This document shows positions 15,213 to 23,901 of a stretch of 40,308 nucleotides of DNA, in pieces; the stretch's first letter is position 1; every line of letters begins with the position of its first letter. Under the pieces are notes generated by a model that worked only from the letters and a program-made list of their open reading frames with translations, did not search any database and was not told where the DNA came from. The stretch comes from Bacteroidota bacterium. GTDB taxonomy: Bacteria > Bacteroidota > Ignavibacteria > UBA10030. The stretch lies in assembly GCA_021813905.1 (NCBI GenBank), contig JAKAJH010000028.1:1-40308 (forward strand), written 5' to 3'. A program made the position numbers and the translations under genes.

Positions 15213-15677
15213 ATGAAGTCCGGTATCCTTCTTACAGGCATCCTATTCATCAGCCTCGTCGCCTCCGCGCAACCTTCGCGGCTCGCGGACACCTCCGACC
15301 GATCGGAGCGCGCCGCGATCACGCATCTCCTCCAGGACTTCTACATTCGCGGCCTGTACGTCGATCGTGACGACGCCGTGCTGCGCGCCGACGTGCATCC
15401 GGAGTGCATCTTCGTGATGGTGGACGGTGCCCGGACGCATCGGTACGAGTGCGCGGACATGCTTCGCCGGGTTCAGGAATGCCGCAAGGTGAATCCCATT
15501 CCGCGGACCGAATCCGTCGCCGCGGATCTTCGGATGCTCGACATCGACGGCGGCAGCGCATTTGCGCGCGTGAATCTCGCAATCGGCGGCATTCCGGTCA
15601 CAAACGAACTCGTATCGCTGCTGCGCACCGCGGACGGCTGGAAGATCGTCTCGCGCGTCGCCCGCCGTCAAAGCTGA
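15213..15677 (+). CDS. Secreted NTF2-like (lumazine-binding/DUF4440-type) protein
   Basis: 154 residues with a signal peptide (MKSGILLTGILFISLVASAQ, cut after ASA). The rest matches the cone-shaped NTF2-like fold: helix with AITHLLQDFYIRGLYVDRDD, then strand pairs with HPECIFVMVDGAR, and the final strand LRTADGWKIVSRV. Proteins of this type bind small ligands or act as simple enzymes; no catalytic residue can be assigned. GGAGA lies 7 nt before the ATG. It is divergent from the corrinoid operon and converges on the alpha-mannosidase gene, so it stands alone. Confidence 0.8.
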   Translation: MKSGILLTGILFISLVASAQPSRLADTSDRSERAAITHLLQDFYIRGLYVDRDDAVLRADVHPECIFVMVDGARTHRYECADMLRRVQECRKVNPIPRTESVAADLRMLDIDGGSAFARVNLAIGGIPVTNELVSLLRTADGWKIVSRVARRQS

Positions 15678-15703
15678 ATCACCGACTGCCCAGAGTACAT
15701 GAC

Positions 15704-15736
15704 ACGGGTGCAGGACGAGGTTCATCCCGCACCCGT
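15704..15736. terminator. Possible hairpin between converging genes
   Basis: ACGGGTGC (15704-15711) pairs with GCACCCGT (15729-15736) around a 17-nt loop. It sits between the stops of two converging genes, but no run of T follows on either strand, so it would be a weak terminator at best. Confidence 0.35.
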
Positions 15737-15763
15737 GGCTCGTTTCCGACACCGACGTGGCGG

Positions 15764-18700
15764 TCAGCGCCGTCCAAGCGTGATGCGAACCGTTTCCACC
15801 GAATGCGGAGCGGTGGGCACCTCCACGCGATTCTTCTCCGGCTTCAGCGCTTTCCCTTCTTCCTCCAGGAAATTCGACTGCACCGCGCTCCGGATCGGCT
15901 CGGGCATCGTAAGCGTAGCTGTCGACGCAACGCCCAGTCCGTCGTACCACTCCACCACCCAGTCCGACCCGTCCTCGGACATCTTCATGGTCGTCAGGAC
16001 AAGATTCGCGGGCTCCAGACGGACGAACGAATACCGGACCGGCATCGATCCCGCGTGGCGCGTGGTCAGTTCCGCACGGAGCGGAATGTTGTACTCATAT
16101 CCCCGGTGCAACAGCTGCGATTTGTTCCACCGACCCGCATGCGGATAGAGGGCATAGTGAATGACGTGCTTGCCACGGTCCGCCGTCGGGTCGGGCCATT
16201 TCGGCGAACGCAGCAGCGAGAGCCGCACGTTGCTGCCTTTGATATCGTAGCCGTACTTGGACGTGTTCATGAGTGCCACGCCATAATCGTCATCCGACAG
16301 ATCGGCCCAGCGGAGCGCCGGAACCTCGAATTGTGCCTTCTCCCAGCTTGTACGGGATTGCGTGGAGCGTTGGATTGTGCCGTACGGGATCTCGTACGTC
16401 GCCACCGTGTCCTGAACCGTCAGCGGGAAGGCGACCTTCAGCATCGTCTTGTCTTCCCACCAGTCCACGCGGGTCGTAAAATCAATACGGTCGAGTCCAT
16501 TATACAGCACCACGTCCTGCGTGAAGAACGAGGAGGGGAAATCTTCGGTCGGATACTCCTTTTTCGTGCCGGGTTTCAGATAGTCCCGGAAAAGCCGTAC
16601 GACCACACGGACGGGGCCGTTCTCGACCACTTCGGCGCGGCGGAACGTGGAAGGATACTTCACGCCGGTCAGGCCGATGTTCCAGGCATCCCAGGCGCTG
16701 GGCTTGTCCTCCAGCAGCTGCAGCTCGTTCCCGGCGCCCGCGAGGAGCTCACGATTCGAGCGCTTGTCGATGATACTGCTCACCCAGCCGGTCTTGTCGT
16801 CGACGGCGATCCGGAACAGGTCGTTCTCGAGTCCCGACGGACTGACCTTCAGCGATGAGGTCGACGAAGGCTTCTGACGTCGAAGGTCGTAGGTCGCGTA
16901 GCCGAGCGATGGCACGCCGCGGGCGATGAAGAGCACTTCGCGGTGATACCGGTCCAGATCATGGATCTGCGATGGAACTTCCTTGCCGTTCGCGTCGAAG
17001 ACGGCGATCGGACCCTCATCGCCGGCGGGTACAGCCACCCGCACCAGGTCGTCGCGGTCCCACGAAAGCGAATTGAAGACAACCACCGGCGTTCCTTTGA
17101 GGGAACGCGTATTCACCTTCCCGGCGAGCGCGATGAGGCTGCGGTTGAGCTCATGGGTTCCGATAGCCTGCGCCGTGTCGTATTTCTCGTTGGCGTCGAT
17201 GTACGTCTCGCGGATGCCCGAGCCGGGCAGGATGTCGTGGAACTGGTTGAACATCACGTTCTTCCAGGCGTCGAACATGGCGCCCTTATCGTACGGCGAG
17301 CCGGCTGTCGTGGCGAGGGTGCTGTACTTTTCCGCATCGGTCATCAGCACTTCGCTCGCGCGGTTGCGCTCCTTCATCTTCGCCTGTGTCGTAAAGGTGC
17401 CCTGGTGGTACTCCAGATAAAGCTCCGATGACCAGACCGGGACACTGCTCAGGTCCTGCGACGTGAGCCACTTCAGATAGGTCGTCGCCGTCCCGTACTC
17501 GATGGTGGGATAGATGTCGAGCTGGCGCAGGCGGTCGATGCGCTGCATCATGTCGAGCGACGGTCCGCCGCCGTGGTCGCCGACGCCGAACAGCACCAGC
17601 ATCTTCGTCATCCCGGTGTTCGCCTCGAACTGCCGCGTCCAGTCCACCAGCTGGAACGGGTTCTTCACTTCATTCACATAATCGAACGGGAAGTAACTCA
17701 GCACGCGGGAACCGTCCGCCGACTGCCACCAGAAGAGGCGGTACGGGAAGACATCCGTATCATTCCACCCGATCTTCTGCGTGATGAAGGCGTCGATGCC
17801 CGCCTGCCGGTAGAACATCGGCATGTTGGCGTTGTAGCCGAACGAGTCAGGGTTCCAGCCGATCTTCACATCCACCCCCATCTTCGACCGGAAGTAGCGC
17901 TTGGCGTACAGGAGTTGCCGCGCCCACGATTCGCCGCTCGGCAGATTGCAGTCCGGCTCGATCCACATCCCTCCCACCACCTCCCAACGACCGTCCTTCA
18001 CCCGTTGCTGCATCTGCCTGAACGTGTCCGGATAGTAGCGTTCCATCCAGTCGTAGTACGCCGCGGCGCTCTGCGTGTACGTGAAGTCGGGCCGAGCGTT
18101 CATCATGTTAAAGACGGACCGGAACGTGTTGTTGCAGACTTCAATCGTTTCCTTATCGCGCCAGAGCCATGAGGCATCGATATGGGCGTTGGCGTCGAAG
18201 TAGAGAGTGAACCGCTTCGCGAAATCGGAGACCGGCTTGATGCGCGTGCGGAATGCGGCAAGTTGCGCATCGAATTTCTCTTTCGGTCCGATCGCGATCG
18301 CGCTGAGATCGAACTCGCGCGCGGTCCGTTGCAGCAGCTCCATCAGTTGCGTCTTTTCAGCCCGGTCCATCCGCGACTTGTCGGTGCCGGGGTCGACTGT
18401 ACGGTTGGAGCTTGTCTGGTACGTGTCGAAACTGAGCAGCTTCTGTCCCACCCGCAGACTCATCGCGAGATTTTCGATCGTTTGCCGGAGCCCCGCAACC
18501 GCATCCGACACCAGCGCGGCGCTGATGAGCCGCAGAGGTCCTCCCGTGTTGATGGCCTTGATCACGACGAGGAACCGCTGCCCCGGCGTGACGTTATCGG
18601 TCAGGAGAAAATCACCGTCCCAGGGAAAGCGTCCGCGGCTTTCGCCGTTTACCCAGAGATAACCGTAGTCGTCCACCGAGAGCCGGAAGCGCATGGGACC

Positions 18701-18994
18701 GGACAGCGGCGTTCCCAGGATCTGCTGCGGCACGACGATCTCCTTTCGGATCCAGCACGAATCGTAGGACAGCGACTGGTCAAGCGTCAGATCAGTCCAT
18801 TGTGAGTCGTCGAATCCCGGCTTCGTGGGATCGCCCGACGGAGCCCAGGATTTCAGGTCGGGACTCACTTTCCAGTGGTCGACGGAAGCCATGCTCAGCG
18901 AGTCGAGCGCGCGGACCAGGCGGTCGACATCGGTCTGGGCGCGGGCGATCGGTGCAAGCAGGCAGAGGAGCATCAGTATTCGCAGCGTTCGCAT
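15764..18994 (-). CDS. Secreted GH38 alpha-mannosidase
   Basis: 1076 residues with a signal peptide (MRTLRILMLLCLLAPIARAQ). A beta-sandwich region (about 50-165) precedes the GH38 catalytic domain. The zinc ligands His271 and Asp273 are in NAHIDASWLW, the nucleophile is Asp383 in GWNPDSFGYN, and a further zinc histidine is in FHDILPGS. The middle helical domain and C-terminal beta domains complete the family layout. Such enzymes remove alpha-mannose from glycans; here it acts outside the cytoplasm. GGAGGT lies 5 nt before the ATG. It follows the sugar ABC permease gene by 43 nt and is probably the last gene of that operon, which suggests that released sugars are imported by the same system. 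Confidence 0.93.
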   Translation of the reverse strand: MRTLRILMLLCLLAPIARAQTDVDRLVRALDSLSMASVDHWKVSPDLKSWAPSGDPTKPGFDDSQWTDLTLDQSLSYDSCWIRKEIVVPQQILGTPLSGPMRFRLSVDDYGYLWVNGESRGRFPWDGDFLLTDNVTPGQRFLVVIKAINTGGPLRLISAALVSDAVAGLRQTIENLAMSLRVGQKLLSFDTYQTSSNRTVDPGTDKSRMDRAEKTQLMELLQRTAREFDLSAIAIGPKEKFDAQLAAFRTRIKPVSDFAKRFTLYFDANAHIDASWLWRDKETIEVCNNTFRSVFNMMNARPDFTYTQSAAAYYDWMERYYPDTFRQMQQRVKDGRWEVVGGMWIEPDCNLPSGESWARQLLYAKRYFRSKMGVDVKIGWNPDSFGYNANMPMFYRQAGIDAFITQKIGWNDTDVFPYRLFWWQSADGSRVLSYFPFDYVNEVKNPFQLVDWTRQFEANTGMTKMLVLFGVGDHGGGPSLDMMQRIDRLRQLDIYPTIEYGTATTYLKWLTSQDLSSVPVWSSELYLEYHQGTFTTQAKMKERNRASEVLMTDAEKYSTLATTAGSPYDKGAMFDAWKNVMFNQFHDILPGSGIRETYIDANEKYDTAQAIGTHELNRSLIALAGKVNTRSLKGTPVVVFNSLSWDRDDLVRVAVPAGDEGPIAVFDANGKEVPSQIHDLDRYHREVLFIARGVPSLGYATYDLRRQKPSSTSSLKVSPSGLENDLFRIAVDDKTGWVSSIIDKRSNRELLAGAGNELQLLEDKPSAWDAWNIGLTGVKYPSTFRRAEVVENGPVRVVVRLFRDYLKPGTKKEYPTEDFPSSFFTQDVVLYNGLDRIDFTTRVDWWEDKTMLKVAFPLTVQDTVATYEIPYGTIQRSTQSRTSWEKAQFEVPALRWADLSDDDYGVALMNTSKYGYDIKGSNVRLSLLRSPKWPDPTADRGKHVIHYALYPHAGRWNKSQLLHRGYEYNIPLRAELTTRHAGSMPVRYSFVRLEPANLVLTTMKMSEDGSDWVVEWYDGLGVASTATLTMPEPIRSAVQSNFLEEEGKALKPEKNRVEVPTAPHSVETVRITLGRR

Positions 18995-19037
18995 AGGTAC
19001 CTCCGGATTGAACATTCGTTGACAACGAAGGGATGTA

Positions 19038-19970
19038 TCAGGCGCGGAGCCGGTCGAGAAGCACCGCGAGCAGAATGACGGCACCGACGATGATCTGCTG
19101 GACGTACGAGCCGACGTTCAGCAGGTTGAGTCCGTTGCGCAGAACGCCGATCAGGATCGAGCCGATGAGTGTGCCGATGACGGTGCCGCGGCCGCCGGTG
19201 AGACTCGTGCCGCCGACCACGACCGCCGCGATCACGTCGAGCTCATACATCAGTCCTGCATTCGGCTGGCCCGAATTCATGCGGGAGGCAAGCAGGATGC
19301 CGCTCACGGCCGACAGCATGCCGCTGACGATATAGACCTGGAACAGCACGCGCTTCGTATTGATCCCCGCCAGCCGCGCCGCTTCGGCGTTGCCGCCCAC
19401 CGCGTAAACATATCGCCCGAACCGGGTATAGGTCAGGATCACGTGCACCACCGCAAAGACAAGCACCATGATGATCGTCGGCGCCGGAATGCCGAGGATC
19501 CGCCCTCCGCCGAGCAACGCGAAGGCATCCGGCAGTTCCCACACCGGCCGGCCTTCCGTCAGGACAAAGGCCGATCCTCGCCAAACGGTCATCAGCGCGA
19601 GGGTCACGATGAAGGGCGTAATGTTGAAGCGTGTGATGAAGAGTCCTGCAACGCCCCCGCTGACGGCTCCGAGGAGCAGTCCGGCAGCCAACGCAAACGT
19701 CAGCGCCAGCGCGAACGACACATCGACTTTCAGCGCCATCGTGGAGAGAACGCCGGCACATGCGACGATCGATCCTACCGACAGGTCAATGCCGCCGGTC
19801 AGAATCACCAGCGTCATTCCTGCGGCAATGATGGCGGTGATCGAGATCTGGAGCGAAACGTTCAGCAGATTGTCGGGGGTGAAGAAGTACGGGGACAAGA
19901 TACCGAACAGCACCAGCTCGAGGATCAGAGCCAGCCCGATGCCGAATCGTTTCAGGAGCGAAGAAATCAC
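19038..19970 (-). CDS. Sugar ABC transporter permease (RbsC/MglC family)
   Basis: 310 residues with about ten hydrophobic segments. It carries the family motif GIDLSVGS near residue 60, which marks permeases of the ribose/galactose/xylose type, and GGTSLTGGRGTVIGTLIG near 250. The start is GTG 19970 with GGAG 7 nt upstream. It forms the membrane channel of the importer together with the ATPase encoded 15 nt upstream and the binding protein before that. Substrate is not fixed by sequence; galactose is suggested by the divergent galK. Confidence 0.92.
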   Translation of the reverse strand: MISSLLKRFGIGLALILELVLFGILSPYFFTPDNLLNVSLQISITAIIAAGMTLVILTGGIDLSVGSIVACAGVLSTMALKVDVSFALALTFALAAGLLLGAVSGGVAGLFITRFNITPFIVTLALMTVWRGSAFVLTEGRPVWELPDAFALLGGGRILGIPAPTIIMVLVFAVVHVILTYTRFGRYVYAVGGNAEAARLAGINTKRVLFQVYIVSGMLSAVSGILLASRMNSGQPNAGLMYELDVIAAVVVGGTSLTGGRGTVIGTLIGSILIGVLRNGLNLLNVGSYVQQIIVGAVILLAVLLDRLRA

Positions 19971-19985
19971 GATGGACTCCGGTTC

Positions 19986-21482
19986 TTATGCGAATGCGGT
20001 GGCGAGCGCCATCACCCGTTCGCGCGTTGCGTCGGCCCGGGGGAGCGTTCCGGTGATGCGTCCGTCGCACATGACCGCGATGCGGTCGCACACGCCCAGA
20101 AGCTCCGGGAGGTCCGACGAGATCATGATCACTCCGGCACCGTCCCGCGCCAACTCGTTCATAAGCACATAGATCTCGTACTTCACGCCGACATCGATGC
20201 CGACGGTCGGCTCGTCGAAGATCAGGACGCGCGCCTGCGTGTACAGCCAGCGCGCCAGGACGACTTTCTGCCGGTTGCCGCCGCTGAGGGTCTCGACGCC
20301 CGCCTCACGGTTGGCCGGTCGGATGCGCAGCGAATGTACAAACGTGTCCGCGGCCGCATCTTCTTTCTTCAGATCCAGGATGAACCCGCGGCGGACCTGG
20401 CCGAGATCCGCGATGGTGATGTTCTCACGAACCGTGCGCTGGAGGAAAAGGCCCTGATTGTTCCGGTCCTCGGTCAGCAGCCCGATGCCCGATCGGATGG
20501 CATCCTGCGGCGAGGTTGGAGCGATATGCTTCCCGTCGAGCAGGATCGAACCCGATTCCACCGGATCCGCGCCGAAGATCGCCCGAGCAAGGTCGGAACG
20601 TCCCGCCCCCACCAGTCCGGCGATGCCGAGGATTTCCCCCCGGTGCAATGTCAGATTCACGTCCCGGACGCGGATGGTGGTCAGGTGCTCGATGCGGAGA
20701 ATCTCATCGCCTGGCGTGCGCGGGATGGAGGGAAACTCCTGGTCCATCGTGCGCCCCACCATCCAGCGGATCAGGTCGGCGGTCGTCGCCCCCGCCGCCG
20801 GGCACGTCGTGACTACCGCCCCGTCGCGCAGCACGGTGATGCGATCCGCCACCTGAAAGATCTCTTCGAGCCGGTGGGAGATATAGATGATGCTCACGCC
20901 GTCCGCTTTGAGCGTGCGAATCACGTGAAAGAGATGCTCCGTCTCCCGGTCGGTGAGCGGCGCTGTCGGTTCATCCATGACGAGAATGCGTACGCGCCGC
21001 GAAAGCGCCTTGGCGATTTCGACCATCTGCCGCTGGGCGGTCGTCAGATCCCGCACCGGTGTGCGAACTTCAAACGACTCTCCGAGGCGCTCGAGCAATT
21101 CCCTCGCGATCGTTGCACCCGTTGCCGCGTCGAGAAACGGCGTTCCCGGCCGAAGCGGTTCATGCCCGAGAAGAATGTTCTCGGCCGCCGTGAGCTCGGG
21201 GACCAGTCGAAAATCCTGATAGATGATGCCGATCCCCTGCTCCTGCGCGGCGGCGGGCGAAGCCAGCTGCACATCGCGACCGTCGAGCTGAATTGAGCCT
21301 GCGTCTTTGGCGACGGCGCCGGCGAGGATCTTCATGAGGGTGGATTTGCCCGCGCCGTTCTCCCCCACGAGCGCGTGTACTTCGGCGGGCAGCAGATCGA
21401 ACGACACGCCGTCGAGTGCCCGGACCCCGGGGTACTGCTTGATGATGCCTTCCATCCGGAGCCGAGGGGCGGGCGGAGTCAT
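19986..21482 (-). CDS. Sugar ABC transporter ATP-binding protein (RbsA/MglA family, double ATPase)
   Basis: 498 residues with two ABC cassettes. The first has Walker A GENGAGKST (40-48), signature and Walker B (RILVMDEPTAPL). The second has the degenerate Walker A GLVGAGRSDL but an intact signature (LSGGNRQKV) and Walker B (LIFDEPTVGIDVG). One full and one degenerate site is normal for this family. The start at 21482 lies 28 nt after the binding protein gene and begins the family N-terminus. An in-frame extension to 21599 overlaps that gene and is rejected. Confidence 0.93.
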   Translation of the reverse strand: MTPPAPRLRMEGIIKQYPGVRALDGVSFDLLPAEVHALVGENGAGKSTLMKILAGAVAKDAGSIQLDGRDVQLASPAAAQEQGIGIIYQDFRLVPELTAAENILLGHEPLRPGTPFLDAATGATIARELLERLGESFEVRTPVRDLTTAQRQMVEIAKALSRRVRILVMDEPTAPLTDRETEHLFHVIRTLKADGVSIIYISHRLEEIFQVADRITVLRDGAVVTTCPAAGATTADLIRWMVGRTMDQEFPSIPRTPGDEILRIEHLTTIRVRDVNLTLHRGEILGIAGLVGAGRSDLARAIFGADPVESGSILLDGKHIAPTSPQDAIRSGIGLLTEDRNNQGLFLQRTVRENITIADLGQVRRGFILDLKKEDAAADTFVHSLRIRPANREAGVETLSGGNRQKVVLARWLYTQARVLIFDEPTVGIDVGVKYEIYVLMNELARDGAGVIMISSDLPELLGVCDRIAVMCDGRITGTLPRADATRERVMALATAFA

Positions 21483-21510
21483 TGATCCGAGCGGGTGCGA
21501 TTGATCCGGT

Positions 21511-22440
21511 TCAGGGGCGAGGCTGGTCCTTGAGGAGCGTCGCCTGATCGACGATGCCGACCTCGACCGGCACCACGGCCGGTACGGTCTCACCGGCAAA
21601 GTGCTTTGCGATCATCCGGATGGTCGTCACGCCGATCTGCTTCGGATACTGGACCACATCGGCCTTGAGCGCGGTACCTTTGCGGATCGCATCGGCGGCG
21701 GGCGGTGTCGCGTCATATCCCACGATGACGATCCCGGACCGGTTGAACTGCTGGACGGCGTCGAGCGCTCCGAGGGCGGAGTCGTCGTTGATGCCGAAGA
21801 TCGCATTGAGTTTGGGGTTGGACTGGAGAATGTCCGAGGACGCTTCGAGCGCCTTGTCGCGCACGCCCTGTCCGTTCACATCCGCCACGACGGTAATGCC
21901 CGGGTACTTCGCGATGGCTTCGCGGAAGCCCTGCACGCGGTCCAGCACGGAGGTGATCACCGGTTGATTGATGATGGCGACGGTGCCCTTGCCGTTCAGC
22001 GCTTTTGCGATGTACTCGCCCGCCAGTCGTCCACCGGCCACGTTGTCGGAGGCGATATGCGAGAGGACCGTACCTTCCTGGGCGGCGATGTCCGCCGTGA
22101 ACACCGGGATGCCGGCATCATTCGCTTCCTTGATCCCCGGTCCCACGCCTTTGGAGTCGACCGGGCAGACGATGATGGCATCCACCTTGCGCGCAACGAA
22201 ATCCTCGATCTGGGAGATTTGCTTGCCGAGGTCGAATTCCGCCGCCGTGATAATCAGCTCATAGTGGTTCTTCGCCGCTTCCGCTTTCAGTCCCTCCTCC
22301 AGGTCACGGTAGAATATGTGTCCCCGCGTCAGGAGGCTCACGCCGATAGTCTTCGTCGGCTTCTGGGATGACGATCTGCCGCAGGAACCGAGGGTGAGGG
22401 TCAGGATCGCGGCAAGGGCCAGGAGGCAAACGCGCTTCAT
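21511..22440 (-). CDS. Sugar ABC transporter substrate-binding lipoprotein (RbsB/MglB family)
   Basis: 309 residues. The signal peptide ends in a lipobox-like LGSC with Cys20, so the protein is probably a membrane-anchored lipoprotein. The rest is a periplasmic binding protein of the ribose/galactose type: TIGVSLLTRGHIFYRDLEEG at the N-terminus, IIVCPVDSKGVG, VFTADIAAQEG, SDNVAGGRLAGEYIA and GINDDSALGALDAV. The start at 22440 has AGGAAG close upstream. It is first in the importer operon, with a leader of about 100 nt from a promoter that is back-to-back with that of galK. The neighbour suggests galactose or a related hexose, but this is inference. Confidence 0.92.
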   Translation of the reverse strand: MKRVCLLALAAILTLTLGSCGRSSSQKPTKTIGVSLLTRGHIFYRDLEEGLKAEAAKNHYELIITAAEFDLGKQISQIEDFVARKVDAIIVCPVDSKGVGPGIKEANDAGIPVFTADIAAQEGTVLSHIASDNVAGGRLAGEYIAKALNGKGTVAIINQPVITSVLDRVQGFREAIAKYPGITVVADVNGQGVRDKALEASSDILQSNPKLNAIFGINDDSALGALDAVQQFNRSGIVIVGYDATPPAADAIRKGTALKADVVQYPKQIGVTTIRMIAKHFAGETVPAVVPVEVGIVDQATLLKDQPRP

Positions 22441-22492
22441 CGATCTTCCTTTCGAATCGAGCATCCGGTGGACAGGTGTTTTCAGTCGCGGC

Positions 22493-22509
22493 ACCGGCGG
22501 ACGGCCGGT
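22493..22509 (-). promoter_or_regulatory. Hairpin in the leader of the sugar importer operon
   Basis: ACCGGC (22493-22498) and GCCGGT (22504-22509) form a 6-bp GC-rich dyad with a 5-nt loop inside the predicted 104-nt leader of the binding protein gene. It may be an operator or an mRNA structure; there is no direct evidence for either. Confidence 0.3.
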
Positions 22510-22547
22510 CAGGAGCGGGACGCATGCAGGTGCGGCAAATGGTCCGA

Positions 22548-22579
22548 CAAAAGGTAGGAAGGATTGACGGTTTCTGCAA
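22548..22579 (-). promoter_or_regulatory. Promoter of the sugar importer operon (TTG-N20-TACCTTTTG)
   Basis: On the minus strand TTG (22579-22577) is followed after exactly 20 nt by TACCTTTTG (22556-22548), a near-perfect match to the Bacteroidota -7 element. Its TTG lies only 3 nt from the TTG of the divergent galK promoter. Confidence 0.6.
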
Positions 22580-22582
22580 CCG

Positions 22583-22612
22583 TTGAAATTCGTGTACGGA
22601 GTGGTTATTTTG
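22583..22612 (+). promoter_or_regulatory. Promoter of galK-pfk (TTG-N20-TATTTTG)
   Basis: TTG at 22583-22585 and TATTTTG at 22606-22612 have the same 20-nt spacing as the other promoters here. The predicted start near 22618 gives a leader of about 49 nt before the galactokinase ATG. Confidence 0.6.
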
Positions 22613-22666
22613 GAATCGCATTGCACCTCCCCGGTCGCTTCGGGCCTCCTGAAAGAATCGTCGCTC

Positions 22667-23845
22667 ATGACCGCTTCCCACGACGCACTCGTGCATGCCG
22701 CTGACGGCTTCCGCCGCATTTTCGGGAGCGCTCCGACCGTCATTGCCGCCGCTCCGGGTCGCGTCAATCTCATCGGCGAACACACCGACTACAACGACGG
22801 CTTCGTCTTTCCGGCCGCCATCGATCTCTCGATCCGGGTGGCCGCGCGTCCCCGGTCCGATGCTACGCTCGCCGCTCACGCATCGATGTTCGGCGCAACC
22901 GCTCAGGCCTCGCTCGACGCACTGGTGCCTGTCCGGGAACCCGGTTGGATGAATTATGTCGCCGGCACTGCCGCCATGCTCCTGGCGCACGGCATACGGC
23001 TGCGCGGAACCGATCTGTTCATCCAAGGCGACATTCCGGTTGGCGCAGGGCTGAGTTCGTCCGCCGCACTCGAAGTCGCCACGGCGCTTGCCCTTCTGTC
23101 GATCGCCGACGCAGCACTTTCGCCTGTCGACATCGCGCTGGCATGCCAGAAGGCGGAGCATGCGTTCGCGGGCGTGCACTGCGGCGTCATGGATCAGTTC
23201 ATTTCGGTCCTTGGAAAGCGCGATCACGCGCTCTTTGTCGACTGCCGGTCGCTCTCTTACGAGCTCGTACCGATCCCCGCCGGCGTACGCCTCGTCGTGT
23301 GCGACACGAACGTAAAGCGCGCGCTCACATCTTCCGCGTACAACGAGCGCCGCGCCGATTGCGCCGCCGGCGTCGCGGCTCTGTCGAAGCATCTGCCCGG
23401 CATCACCGCACTGCGGGATATTTCACCCGAGCAACTCGACCGATACGGATCGTCCCTCCCGCCGAACGTTCGTCGCCGTTGCCGGCATGTGGTCACGGAG
23501 AATGCGCGCGTGCAGCGATCGGTGGCCGCGCTGCGAGCGAACGATCTGTCCGAATTCGGCAAGCTGATGTACCAATCCCATCTCAGCCTCAAGAACGACT
23601 ATGAGGTCAGCTGTCCGGAACTAGACACGATCGTCGACATTTGCGCGGAAGAGGACGAAGTCTTCGGCGCGCGCATGACCGGAGCCGGATTCGGCGGATG
23701 TGCCGTGTGCCTCGTCAGCGCCGCGCACGCCGAACGTGTCGCCGAGCGCCTGAGAACCGAGTATCCTGTCAAGACCGGCCGACAGCCAACCGTTTACGTG
23801 TCCACGGTCGAAGACGGTGCCTCGGTACACCCGTTCCGGATCTGA
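22667..23845 (+). CDS. galK: Galactokinase
   Basis: 392-residue GHMP kinase, normal length for GalK. It phosphorylates galactose at C1 in the Leloir pathway. The galactokinase signature GRVNLIGEHTDYN is at 31-43, the ATP-binding glycine-rich loop PVGAGLSSSAA at 124-134, the catalytic base Asp176 is in GVMDQF, and the C-terminal GAGFGGC motif is present. I use ATG 22667; an in-frame start at 22583 would begin within the promoter. It is divergent from the sugar importer and followed 56 nt later by 6-phosphofructokinase, so import, phosphorylation and glycolysis are grouped. galT and galE are not in the window. Confidence 0.95.
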   Translation: MTASHDALVHAADGFRRIFGSAPTVIAAAPGRVNLIGEHTDYNDGFVFPAAIDLSIRVAARPRSDATLAAHASMFGATAQASLDALVPVREPGWMNYVAGTAAMLLAHGIRLRGTDLFIQGDIPVGAGLSSSAALEVATALALLSIADAALSPVDIALACQKAEHAFAGVHCGVMDQFISVLGKRDHALFVDCRSLSYELVPIPAGVRLVVCDTNVKRALTSSAYNERRADCAAGVAALSKHLPGITALRDISPEQLDRYGSSLPPNVRRRCRHVVTENARVQRSVAALRANDLSEFGKLMYQSHLSLKNDYEVSCPELDTIVDICAEEDEVFGARMTGAGFGGCAVCLVSAAHAERVAERLRTEYPVKTGRQPTVYVSTVEDGASVHPFRI

Positions 23846-23901
23846 CCGGCGAAATTGCTTCAGCGGTCGAGTCGCGCATCCTCACACGCATGGAGCCAGC
23901 C

